A program made the position numbers and the translations under genes. DNA of 7,788 nt from Nitrososphaerota archaeon. GTDB lineage: Archaea; Thermoproteota; Nitrososphaeria; Nitrososphaerales; Nitrosopumilaceae. Shown piece after piece: positions 1-7,176 of the stretch. Below the pieces are notes generated by a model. It worked only from the letters and a program-made list of their open reading frames with translations. It did no database searches and was not told the origin of the DNA. Positions within the stretch are counted from its first letter, which is position 1; the number at the start of each line of letters is the position of its first letter. The stretch spans positions 1 through 7,788 of the forward strand of contig JAGWGO010000059.1 of assembly GCA_028867395.1 (NCBI GenBank), read 5' to 3'.

Positions 1-1
1 T

Positions 2-205
2 TTTGCAGGAGTAATAGCAGTCGGGATTTTCATCTGGAGCAACAAGAAGATGAAACAAGTAATACACGAAGTCGATACTGGTCCAGTACAGTACGAAACA
101 AGACAACACTGGGCAGACAAGTTTGATGGAGAACCAAGTGGCGGAGTAAGCTCAGGCGGCAGTCCTGCCAGTCCAGAAGACAAGTCAAAAAGATCTGCAA
201 TCTAG
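2..205 (+). CDS. C-terminal end of a membrane protein of unknown function (partial)
   Basis: An open frame runs from the window edge to a TAG at 203-205 (67 residues visible), so the start lies outside the window. The first 12 visible residues (FAGVIAVGIFIW) look like the end of a transmembrane helix. They are followed at once by a basic stretch (SNKKMKQ), which under the positive-inside rule puts the tail in the cytoplasm. The tail is hydrophilic (HEVDTGPVQYETRQHW) and ends in a Gly/Ser/Pro-rich, probably disordered segment with a basic end (KSKRSAI). Codon use resembles the other genes here. I do not recognise the family from this fragment, and the tail alone does not support a function. 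A T-run follows the stop codon within seven bases, and the next gene (RNase P RNA) converges on it. Confidence 0.75.
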   Translation, partial: FAGVIAVGIFIWSNKKMKQVIHEVDTGPVQYETRQHWADKFDGEPSGGVSSGGSPASPEDKSKRSAI

Positions 206-210
206 GAGCT

Positions 211-220
211 GTTTTTTTAC
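211..220 (+). terminator. T-run terminator after the plus-strand gene
   Basis: Seven consecutive T residues (212-218) start seven bases after the TAG of the upstream plus-strand gene, with no convincing hairpin. Archaeal RNA polymerase commonly terminates at such U-tracts. The position between two convergent genes fits this role. Inferred from sequence only. Confidence 0.5.
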
Positions 221-229
221 AAATAACAA

Positions 230-508
230 GTGCGTGCCAGCTGTAACCCTCCTTCTGTTTTACGAGATTTCGCTATGCGGCCTACCTAAACAAAGTGCAG
301 CGCTTATTGTTTGATTTGGCCTTTCTCCAAGTGGTGCAGATTTTTCATTCCTTGCTGGAAACCTCAGGCATGACCATCACCGTACTCCAGGTTGGATAGT
401 TTCTGTTCTGCTCCCAGTCATCTCTGACTACCCGTCGCCGGGTCACATTTGCTGCATGGAGGGAGGAGTTTCCTCTGCCGTGGCAGTGCCTCATTCACTG
501 GCTCGCAC
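230..508 (-). ncRNA. rnpB: RNase P RNA (catalytic RNA for tRNA 5' maturation)
   Basis: This is the RNA subunit of ribonuclease P, which removes 5' leaders from pre-tRNAs. Read on the minus strand, the conserved blocks occur in the right order. CR-I is GAGGAAACTCCTCC (475-462). CR-II/III is GAGCAGAACAGAAACTATCC (413-394), and a CR-IV-like block contains GGCCAAAT (321-314). AGGTAGGCCGC follows, and then CR-V ACAGAAGGAGGGTTACAG (258-241). The ends pair as P1: GTGCGAGCCAG (508-498) with CTGGCACGCAC (240-230), with one mismatch. P4 forms between AAC(U)CCUCC and GGAGGGUU, keeping the bulged U. There are two adjacent hairpins with GNRA tetraloops (430-443 GCGA loop; 416-429 GAGA loop) and a very short P3 (CUGC-CACG-GCAG). 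TGCAGC near 455 can pair with GCTGCA near 300. Length is about 279 nt. The exact ends are set from P1 and may be off by a few bases. It lies 42 bases downstream of the transporter gene on the same strand. A weak TATA-like CTAAAATG (539-532) could drive it separately. Confidence 0.92.
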
Positions 509-550
509 TAACCTAAGATAAAGAGAGAGTCATTTTAGCATTAGCATTAA

Positions 551-2884
551 TTACATCTTTGGTGCAAAATAGTCCTCGTGAGGTTTTGTCTCCTTTCGGG
601 ACTTTACAAGGCCATACACAGTACGATATATCCTGTATATGATACGGTTTTCAGCAAGTCTTGGGGCAATCATGCTCCAAAAGTATCGTGCTCTTATGCC
701 AGAAAACCTCGAGTCGCGCACAACAAAGACGCTGTATTTTGATTCTTCAACAATGGCAAGTGTCTTTGGACTAAATGCCTGCTCTGGTTGGTTTCCTGCG
801 CCAACTATTACCACCTCAGGCTCCTGGTTTAGGTTTTGAAGTAAATCCTTTGTTATGTCAGTACTGGCGGGATAGATTCTTTCTACAGGGACTTTTCTCA
901 GATCGAGATCAAACATCTTTTCATTTATCCTGCTCAGAATATCACGTTCTTCTTCAGGAGACTCTACCACACCTCTTACAATCCTTATCTTGCTATTCAT
1001 TGAATTTGAAAAAGAGTTTGCAATTTCAAGTCCCAAGTCTGAATGCCTTCCCTTGTCATACGCCACAACTATGCGCGAGATTTCTTTTTCAAATTCTTTT
1101 TTGATATTTACTCCTACAACATCACATGTAGTAAGAGATAGCAATTTTCGGTTGTTTTTAAGATCATAGAAATCCATTACGAGTAGGTTGATTCCTTGCT
1201 CTTCTGCTGTGGCAAGAATTGCCTCTGTAGTATCGTGTGAAAGTCTTACCAAGTATCTATAGTCTGAAAATCCAGGCATCTTCTTTAGCTCGTCAAAAGA
1301 TTTCATGACAGGTTCAGCAAATCCATGAGCCATAGAGAGAGGTATTTGTATTGGAATCGTTGCTACATTCAAAAGCGAGATCTCGCCGTCTTTGGATTTT
1401 GCAATAGCAGATGCAATCGTTACAAGTTTTTCAACTGTTTTTTTATTGAAAACTACCATTATGCGATAGTCCTTTCTTTGCGATGGACCTATGCTTGCAA
1501 CCAAAGGAGCATAATGTTCTATTTCCTTCTTCGAGATATACAGTTTATAGATTGAAAAACCTATCAATATCCAAACTATTGCAATTAACCAGCTAAGTGG
1601 ATTGTATATCAAAAGAAAGATAGCAAGACCAGCCTTTGCAAAGATCCCAATTAGCGGCATAATAGGAAACAGCGGAATCTTGAATCCATAGTCAAGTTTA
1701 TGCCCATAAAGTCTACGAATTTGTATTCCAGCCCAATTTACTTGTGTGAATAGAAATAGAAACATCACACCTGCCGCAATGGCAAGTTGTTCAATTGGAA
1801 GCCAAACTGCCATGACCAACATTATAAAACCAGATACAGTTATCGCAAAATGCGGGGTATGATATTTAGCATGCACAGAACTGAAGATGTAAGGAAGATT
1901 ATATTGCCTGCCCATTGCAAACGAAACTCTGCTTGAAGAAAATGTTGTAGCACTAAGACCTGCTACAGTTGATGCCATGCCTCCTGCAAAAGCAATTATG
2001 GTTCCAAATGGCAGAAGGAATTGTGCAGCTTTTGGAATGCCAAGTTCTTGGTTGTCACCTATAAATCTCCAAGCTTCGCTTCCTAACTTGGACGGATCTA
2101 ATCCTACAAGAAAGGAGAAAGTAAAAACAATGTAAATAGCCGTGACAATTCCAAGCGTTATGAATACTGCTTTTGGAATATTTTTCTTTGGGTTTTTTAC
2201 TTCTTCTCCAGTTTGAACAATTATCTCATATCCCTCAAATGCAATGTATGTGATGCCAAGTCCAAGCATCATTCCCCCAAATCCCTTTGGCATGACATTT
2301 TGAAAATTTGCTGACCAATTGTGGTTTACAAAACCCCAAGCAAAAATACCTGCAGCAATAAAAAATACTATTATTGCAAGTTGTGTGAATGTGAGTACGT
2401 TTCCTACCTTGCCTGTAAGTGATACTCCTCTGTAATTTACGTAGGTGAAAATTATCACCATCGCCCCACCTATAATAATCTGGAGCGGTATTCCTGCATA
2501 ATGTGAAGAAACTCCCACGCTCTCAAGTAGGCTACCAAAAAATGAACCAAAAGAAACTGCATACAAGCTACCAGCAATCATATGAGCAAACCATGCTATC
2601 CATCCGCTGATGAAGGCATTTGGTCTTGGTAATCCCTCTTTGACCCACCTATATCCACCTCCTGCTTCTGGAAATGCTGAACCAAGCTCGGCATAGGTTA
2701 GTGCAGTAAAGAAGCTAATCAGTCCACTTAATGCAAATGCGATAAGTAAAGAAGGACCGGCTTCGTGCATGGCAGGCCCAATCAAATTGAAGATAGAGCC
2801 AGCAATCATTGCAGCTATCCCTACCATGGTTATGTCTAGCAGCGATAGGCTACGAACTAGTCCAGGTTGTTGTTCTGATTCCAT
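551..2884 (-). CDS. APC-superfamily amino acid/polyamine-type transporter with two C-terminal Usp-like domains
   Basis: Secondary transporter of the amino acid-polyamine-organocation superfamily, probably importing an amino acid or related solute across the cytoplasmic membrane; the substrate cannot be read from sequence. Residues 1-450 hold about 12 hydrophobic helices. TM1 carries the family's unwound-helix motif in altered form (GIAAMIAGSIF, 22-32). PEAGGGYRWVKEG (72-84) and the helix-6 motif AFEGYEIIVQTGEEVKNP (215-232) are typical of the family. Residues about 472-597 and 600-725 look like two tandem universal-stress-protein (Usp, Rossmann-like) domains: each opens with a hydrophobic strand (YRIMVVFN; ISRIVVAYD) and closes with a Usp-like strand (CDVVGVNI; YSVFVVRDS). 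The G-2x-G-9x-G(S/T) nucleotide motif of ATP-binding Usp proteins is incomplete in both. A basic tail with possible amphipathic segments follows (726-777). Plain APC transporters are about 430-500 residues, so the extra 300 residues are the Usp part. ATG at 2884 is the first in frame before MESEQQPG. No Shine-Dalgarno is visible, and a TATA-like box lies about 33 bases upstream. Confidence 0.92.
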   Translation of the reverse strand: MESEQQPGLVRSLSLLDITMVGIAAMIAGSIFNLIGPAMHEAGPSLLIAFALSGLISFFTALTYAELGSAFPEAGGGYRWVKEGLPRPNAFISGWIAWFAHMIAGSLYAVSFGSFFGSLLESVGVSSHYAGIPLQIIIGGAMVIIFTYVNYRGVSLTGKVGNVLTFTQLAIIVFFIAAGIFAWGFVNHNWSANFQNVMPKGFGGMMLGLGITYIAFEGYEIIVQTGEEVKNPKKNIPKAVFITLGIVTAIYIVFTFSFLVGLDPSKLGSEAWRFIGDNQELGIPKAAQFLLPFGTIIAFAGGMASTVAGLSATTFSSSRVSFAMGRQYNLPYIFSSVHAKYHTPHFAITVSGFIMLVMAVWLPIEQLAIAAGVMFLFLFTQVNWAGIQIRRLYGHKLDYGFKIPLFPIMPLIGIFAKAGLAIFLLIYNPLSWLIAIVWILIGFSIYKLYISKKEIEHYAPLVASIGPSQRKDYRIMVVFNKKTVEKLVTIASAIAKSKDGEISLLNVATIPIQIPLSMAHGFAEPVMKSFDELKKMPGFSDYRYLVRLSHDTTEAILATAEEQGINLLVMDFYDLKNNRKLLSLTTCDVVGVNIKKEFEKEISRIVVAYDKGRHSDLGLEIANSFSNSMNSKIRIVRGVVESPEEERDILSRINEKMFDLDLRKVPVERIYPASTDITKDLLQNLNQEPEVVIVGAGNQPEQAFSPKTLAIVEESKYSVFVVRDSRFSGIRARYFWSMIAPRLAENRIIYRIYRTVYGLVKSRKETKPHEDYFAPKM

Positions 2885-2913
2885 CTAAACCTATTCGTGG
2901 AGAAAAAATGGCT

Positions 2914-2924
2914 GCATAAATCTC
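2914..2924 (-). promoter_or_regulatory. TATA-like box of the transporter gene
   Basis: Minus-strand GAGATTTATGC has a TTTATG core at 2920-2915, centred about 33 bases before the ATG. This spacing predicts a leader of only a few bases. The core is imperfect compared with the archaeal TTTAWATA consensus, so the call is tentative. Confidence 0.4.
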
Positions 2925-3001
2925 TACCCGTGAGGAATAGACATTGTTACATCTCAGATTTGAAGCGCGTATTCAAAATTGGGTTTACTCTAGAACATCA
3001 T

Positions 3002-3508
3002 CTAGCCCATAGATACAGATACAACACCGTAATCATGAGATATTTTTGATATGTCTTCTTCAGTTTCTGCATTAGAATAGTCCTTTAGAAGATCCTGGTT
3101 TAGTTCAAAAAACGTATGACCCCACTTGAATTTGTTCAGTATAGCATGTGCTTGATTTTCAAGTTGCATGATAAACAGAGTTGCAGCAATAGATTCGGCA
3201 GTGGTCAGTTTTCCAAGCTTTGCATAGTTCACTGGATTACCTGCAAGTAGTGGTGGAAGTTTTCGAGAAAACCCGAGAAAATTTTTGACAAATGTTTTTT
3301 GTGCAAGCTCCCACGAACAGTCTATTGCAGTAATGGAATTAACTAGGTGTTTGTCATTGTTTAATACCGTATTTTCTGCAAAAGGATCTAGCACCATAGT
3401 TGCATGAACAGTCCTCCTTACCTGTTTTGCCAGACCGAACTTGACTAGTTTTGCAGCAGTACATTTGGCTGGGTCGTCCTGCCGTAGCATAAAGACCTGA
3501 ACCTCCAT
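3002..3508 (-). CDS. tsr3: Tsr3, SAM-dependent aminocarboxypropyltransferase of small-subunit rRNA (DUF367/RLI-like)
   Basis: Tsr3 transfers the 3-amino-3-carboxypropyl (acp) group of S-adenosylmethionine to a (pseudo)uridine in helix 31 of small-subunit rRNA, a late step of ribosome maturation shared by archaea and eukaryotes. The family motifs are all present: the RLI-like N-terminus RQDDPAKCT (9-17), IDCSW (62-66), RKLPPLLAGNPVNYAKLGKL (82-101), TTAES followed by AATL (102-111), and FKWG followed by F-x-x-N (127-137). At 168 residues it has the normal size of an archaeal Tsr3 and looks complete. ATG at 3508 is favoured over the ATG of residue 7, because a TATA-like box sits about 27 bases before it (leaderless start) and the first strand EVQVFMLRQDDP needs these residues. 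It is flanked on the same strand by the giant surface protein (57 bases upstream) and the transporter (117 bases downstream), with its own promoter. I see no operon logic beyond shared orientation. The start of the gap beyond its stop (2885-3001) shows no further gene. Confidence 0.95.
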   Translation of the reverse strand: MEVQVFMLRQDDPAKCTAAKLVKFGLAKQVRRTVHATMVLDPFAENTVLNNDKHLVNSITAIDCSWELAQKTFVKNFLGFSRKLPPLLAGNPVNYAKLGKLTTAESIAATLFIMQLENQAHAILNKFKWGHTFFELNQDLLKDYSNAETEEDISKISHDYGVVSVSMG

Positions 3509-3530
3509 GGCATTGTTACAGCCAGATGAG

Positions 3531-3540
3531 GAATAAATTA
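3531..3540 (-). promoter_or_regulatory. TATA-like box of tsr3
   Basis: Minus-strand TAATTTATTC, with core ATTTATT at 3538-3532, is centred about 27 bases before the tsr3 ATG. It lies in the 57-base gap after the preceding gene's stop. The spacing fits a leaderless archaeal transcript, and no Shine-Dalgarno is seen. Confidence 0.55.
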
Positions 3541-3565
3541 CATGCTATTTTTTGGCACAGTTGTG

Positions 3566-6500
3566 TTATTTTGTCAGATAAGTTACCTGATAGTAGAATC
3601 TAGACACTTGGTTGTTCTTGAGAATATCTGCGTGCCATGAACCTACCGTAATAGTGTCATTTGCATTTGTGGGAATAATACTGAATTGCTGAATTCTCTG
3701 GTTGGCCCCTGAATATCCAACCAAAAAGATCTCATTTCCAATCTTGACGTTTTGGTAAAGCGAGCCCATTTGGAAGGTGGATGCCGACACTTTGCAATCT
3801 GAAGAAGATCCAATCACACATGTACCATCAGGTGAGCTAACTTTCATGCTGACTGAATTTTCGTCACCTGGGTTTACTCTGAGCAGGCCGTCTATCTCTC
3901 TTGGATAATATGTCTGGTTAGTCGTAGTCTTTTCACTCACGTTAATCGTGATTAGTGAGTCTGGTAACATTGCTTGTTTGTCCACTATCATGTTTGGCGT
4001 TGTGCTTTTTTGTGTTGGGCCAACACTTGTTGGAATTGTGGTTAATAGAGGTGGAGCCTGTGTAGCATTTGTAGGCGTTGTTACTTTAGTGGCGTTGGTC
4101 ATGGTGCCTGTCAGTGTTGCATTTGTTGCAGGCAGTTGGCTTACCACTTGATAGTATGTGTTAAAGTTTCCAAATGGTACCTGTGCCACTACAGTATAAT
4201 TTCCAACTGGTGTCGATGGTAGAATCACATAATTGTAGCTAAATGATCCATACTGATCAAACTTAGCAGTTGCCATCTGTAGTGTGTTGCCTTTTTGTGA
4301 AACAACTTGTCCCTCACTTACTATCGTATCATTTGCAAGTCCAAATGTGAGATAGACATTGTCGATAGAAATGATATAGCTTGTCCTGCCTGTGATCAAG
4401 ACTGTCTGTCCTGGGAGATATTTGGTATGATCGGTGGTAATTAGGAGATGGAGAGGCCCCGAGCTAATTGTATATGGATTTGTCACCTGGAAGGTAACTT
4501 GTGAGCTATAAGTAAGATATTGGGCATAGATTCTATAATTTCCTGCAGCCCAGACTCCAGGTTGTAATGAGACTGAAACCCTGAATTGGCCTCCTTGGTT
4601 GAGGGTGGCAGCACCTCTGTAGACCTCTTGTCCTGTTTGTGTGTAGATTGATACCTGCACCTGATTGTTTGATGCCTGTGATGCCGCATTTGGTTGTGGC
4701 AATGCTTGACCCAAGATGTTCAGTACATCACTGCTGAGATAACTGGTTTTGTCAGTCTCTACCGTAAATGGAGATATCGAGGTCTGATTTTGAGGGTTGG
4801 GCAAGACTTGGAAGTAAAGTTGGTTATTTCCATAGTCAGAGTTTATCGTTATTGCGTAAATTCCGTAAAGGTTGGTCTGCGAGGTAGCGTTAAACGATGC
4901 CGCTCTGTTGGTAGTAAAGGTAGAAGCAGTGTTAAACGCTGCCTGGGAAGGCACAGTCCAGTCCCATGAGAACAATCCGTTGTTCAATGTCAAGGGAGTT
5001 GAAATCACACCACCATCTGGCTTTAGTAGAGTCAGTGTATATGCAGAAGTTCCCATCGAGCTTGATATTTTGCCAGTAAGATGCACCGTGTCTCCTACAC
5101 CATATACTTGCTTGTCAAGAGTGGCGACTACAGGGCCTTGATTGCCAGTATTGAGCGGATTATACATTGAAAACTTTGTTGATGCCTGCAGGTTACCATA
5201 GGTGGCCTTGAGGGTATAATTTCCTGCGGTAAATATGCTTGGAATAAGGGACTGTTTAATGATATAGTTCCCACTAGAATCAGGATATGCAAAGAATGCC
5301 AAAGGTGTTGATTGACTGATGGCAGATCCGCTGATAAATGATGTTTGAGAGTACATTTGGCTCCCTGTAGAATTATAGACTGAGACTTGAATCTGGACTC
5401 CCTGAATTATCATGTTTGCCTGAACCTGACCTGAGATAACAATCGGATCACCGTATGCGTACAAGCTCTTGTCAGTTACAATTGTTAATGGTCCTGCAGG
5501 AGCTGTTGCTTGATATGAGCTAGGATTTGATACAACTACAAAGTCTGCTTCGGCTTTTTCAGATGATGTCGATATTATGGCGCGATAATTGCCAAGCCTG
5601 ACAGAATCACTTGGAATTGTAAAGTCATAGGAAAATGTATTGTCGGGTTTTACATTGACAAATGTCTTTATATCAAGAGTTTGAGGTACAATTCCTTGAA
5701 TCGCAGTTGCTGCAGAGGACTGGATGATTTCCAAGGTTGGAGAGAGGCCGGAGTTTTGCAGACCTGCAAGCTGTGTGCTTCCCGTCATGTGAACTGTATC
5801 GCCAAGACCATATGCTTGCTTGTCAGTTGATATCAACAAAGGAACGGTTTGAGTCTGTTGAACAACAATAGCAAACGATGTAGTAGCTTTTACTGTTGTA
5901 TATGTAGCAGAAATAGTATATTTTCCATAAATTGGAGTTATACTGTTTATCATGATTCCAGATGCGCTAGAATGTGCCTGATACGGACTATAAGTCGTAA
6001 AGTGACCTGTAGAATCAGGATAGAGATTTCCCTGATATATCATACTACCATTTGGTTCAAAGACCTTGTAGACAACAGGAGTATACGGAATCACCTGAGA
6101 GACGTTTCCGTTAAGCGTGATTGGTTCCAAAGGAATATAGCTTGGCTTGTCTGTTGATATTGATAGCGTCACTGGTGCAGACTGGGCAGGTGGAATAAAT
6201 TGTGTCGAGCCAAGCATGAAACTTGCAGATGCTGCGATAGCACCATATGATGCAGATACAGCATAGCTTCCCTCAGGAAATCCCATAACTTGACTTGTGG
6301 TCATTGACGTACTAAATTGCATGCTAGTGTTAGGATACACTGTGAAAGTTTTTTGAAAACCACTCGGTCCAGTAACCTGCAAGTTCACTGGCAATGGGTA
6401 GCCGTTCACATCGCTTAGTAGTTGTGAGACTTTGCCGCTCATTGTTACAGTATCTCCAAATATGTAACTTGATTTGTCGGTGCCAAAAGTCATCGTAGCT

Positions 6501-7036
6501 GCAGTAGATGCGGTTGTAGTGGGAGGCTGTCCGTTTGATGTACCGGGTGTTGCAGCCTTGTAGACCCAATCACTTGGTGAACCCGTGTTATATCCGTCAT
6601 ACATTCTCTGCCATGATCCTCCGCTTCCTTGAAAGTCAGTCAACGGCGGAGTCTGGTCTATCGTAGTGTTGCCACTTTTTAGCTGAATGACTGCACCTGC
6701 ATGTGGAAACCATGACGGGCCAGATGTCAATATCATAAACTGCTTGCTTTGAAGCATCGTATTGCTTGGAATAATGTAGATCTGTTTGAGACCTGTTGTT
6801 GCGCCAACAGTCCATCCTCCAATGTTTACTGCAGAGTTTGCCGGGTTGTAAAGCTCTACCCAGTCAATTGGATACTTTGTGTCGTCACCTACTGGATTGA
6901 TATCGGCTTCATTTATGACGACGTGATTTGCTATCGGAATTGTCTGCCCTAACGCGGAATAAGTTTGCCCAATCAAAACTAGAATTAAAAAGCTTACAAT
7001 AGTGTAGAATCTCAAGTATCTCATCTGTGCTACCAT
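3566..7036 (-). CDS. Giant secreted protein: lamin-tail domain plus seven Ig/macroglobulin-like repeats
   Basis: A large exported protein of 1,156 residues as drawn, likely on the cell surface. A Sec-type signal peptide (RYLRF, then a hydrophobic core to about ALGQ, residue 31) is followed by a lamin-tail-like β-sandwich at about 36-160. Its hallmark is VINEADINP...DWVELYNPANSAVNIGGWTV. A Thr-rich spacer leads into seven repeats of about 107-121 residues, each opening with a D-K-x-x-Y-x-x-G-D-type motif (D187, D296, D405, D522, D641, D762, D869) followed by V-x-(L/I/M)-x-G. A typical ending strand is GNY-x-(I/L/V). These resemble Ig-like or macroglobulin MG2-type β-sandwiches. A Thr/Asn-rich linker (969-1014) precedes a unique C-terminal domain (1015-1156) that starts with a degenerate repeat motif (VDKQAMLPDS) and carries the protein's only two cysteines (C1073, C1081). 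There are more than fifteen N-x-S/T sequons, which fits glycosylation. No C-terminal membrane helix or sorting motif is visible. The start at residue 5 (ATG at 7024) fits the promoter better than 7036. Adhesin, S-layer-associated or matrix roles are possible; function is unknown. Confidence 0.87.
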   Translation of the reverse strand: MVAQMRYLRFYTIVSFLILVLIGQTYSALGQTIPIANHVVINEADINPVGDDTKYPIDWVELYNPANSAVNIGGWTVGATTGLKQIYIIPSNTMLQSKQFMILTSGPSWFPHAGAVIQLKSGNTTIDQTPPLTDFQGSGGSWQRMYDGYNTGSPSDWVYKAATPGTSNGQPPTTTASTAATMTFGTDKSSYIFGDTVTMSGKVSQLLSDVNGYPLPVNLQVTGPSGFQKTFTVYPNTSMQFSTSMTTSQVMGFPEGSYAVSASYGAIAASASFMLGSTQFIPPAQSAPVTLSISTDKPSYIPLEPITLNGNVSQVIPYTPVVYKVFEPNGSMIYQGNLYPDSTGHFTTYSPYQAHSSASGIMINSITPIYGKYTISATYTTVKATTSFAIVVQQTQTVPLLISTDKQAYGLGDTVHMTGSTQLAGLQNSGLSPTLEIIQSSAATAIQGIVPQTLDIKTFVNVKPDNTFSYDFTIPSDSVRLGNYRAIISTSSEKAEADFVVVSNPSSYQATAPAGPLTIVTDKSLYAYGDPIVISGQVQANMIIQGVQIQVSVYNSTGSQMYSQTSFISGSAISQSTPLAFFAYPDSSGNYIIKQSLIPSIFTAGNYTLKATYGNLQASTKFSMYNPLNTGNQGPVVATLDKQVYGVGDTVHLTGKISSSMGTSAYTLTLLKPDGGVISTPLTLNNGLFSWDWTVPSQAAFNTASTFTTNRAASFNATSQTNLYGIYAITINSDYGNNQLYFQVLPNPQNQTSISPFTVETDKTSYLSSDVLNILGQALPQPNAASQASNNQVQVSIYTQTGQEVYRGAATLNQGGQFRVSVSLQPGVWAAGNYRIYAQYLTYSSQVTFQVTNPYTISSGPLHLLITTDHTKYLPGQTVLITGRTSYIISIDNVYLTFGLANDTIVSEGQVVSQKGNTLQMATAKFDQYGSFSYNYVILPSTPVGNYTVVAQVPFGNFNTYYQVVSQLPATNATLTGTMTNATKVTTPTNATQAPPLLTTIPTSVGPTQKSTTPNMIVDKQAMLPDSLITINVSEKTTTNQTYYPREIDGLLRVNPGDENSVSMKVSSPDGTCVIGSSSDCKVSASTFQMGSLYQNVKIGNEIFLVGYSGANQRIQQFSIIPTNANDTITVGSWHADILKNNQVSRFYYQVTYLTK
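4133..6490 (-). repeat. Seven diverged tandem Ig-like domain repeats within the giant surface protein
   Basis: The unit is about 107-121 codons. The opening motif recurs at protein positions 187, 296, 405, 522, 641, 762 and 869. Units 3 and 5 are closest (TDKQAYGLGDTVHMTGS against LDKQVYGVGDTVHLTGK), with visible DNA similarity around 5777-5830 and 5069-5125 (a shared run ending cttgcttgtc on the plus strand). The other units share only the motif and predicted strand pattern, so the duplications are old. The DNA shows no long identical blocks that would suggest recent recombination. Confidence 0.8.
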
Positions 7037-7049
7037 TTCATCACGAAGA

Positions 7050-7060
7050 TTATAATTTTA
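7050..7060 (-). promoter_or_regulatory. TATA-like box of the giant surface protein gene
   Basis: Minus-strand TAAAATTATAA is centred about 30 bases before the ATG at 7024 but only about 18 before the ATG at 7036. Archaeal TATA boxes usually centre 25-30 bases before the transcript start. The spacing therefore favours the downstream ATG (residue 5 of the long reading) with a leader of about three bases. Confidence 0.5.
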
Positions 7061-7176
7061 GGTGTTGATGGTGGAAAAGTTGAGCTAGTTGTTAATGCCC
7101 AATATGTATCTGACAGCATGGCATAAAATAGCCTCAAATTCATTATAAGTTGTACGCATAATTCATCTTCTGACAG

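Noticed and set aside
639..1555. Plus-strand open frames (639-839, 775-1104, 1325-1555)
   Set aside because: They are antisense to the well-supported Usp part of the transporter, with cysteine- and leucine-rich unnatural composition and no promoter.
2885..3001. Possible C/D box RNA or tRNA fragment (GATGATG and CTTCAAATC motifs)
   Set aside because: The C box is not exact, no properly spaced D box follows, and the T-loop-like bases have no pairing arms. Apart from the transporter's TATA-like box I see nothing in this gap.
4133..6490. DNA-level tandem repeat or CRISPR-like array
   Set aside because: The periodicity is about 320-360 bases and exists at protein level only. There are no short identical repeats with unique spacers.
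3948..6952. Several frames of 67 to 102 residues on both strands inside the giant protein gene
   Set aside because: They overlap a single 1,156-codon gene with clear domains and repeats. Their translations lack domain character, so they are shadows.
7038..7117. Plus-strand frame reading IILGVDGGKVELVVNAQ and ending at TAA
   Set aside because: It looks protein-like but has no start codon and runs backwards into the signal-peptide codons of the giant protein. It also overlaps that gene's TATA box. Probably chance; a homology search of the 25 residues would settle it.
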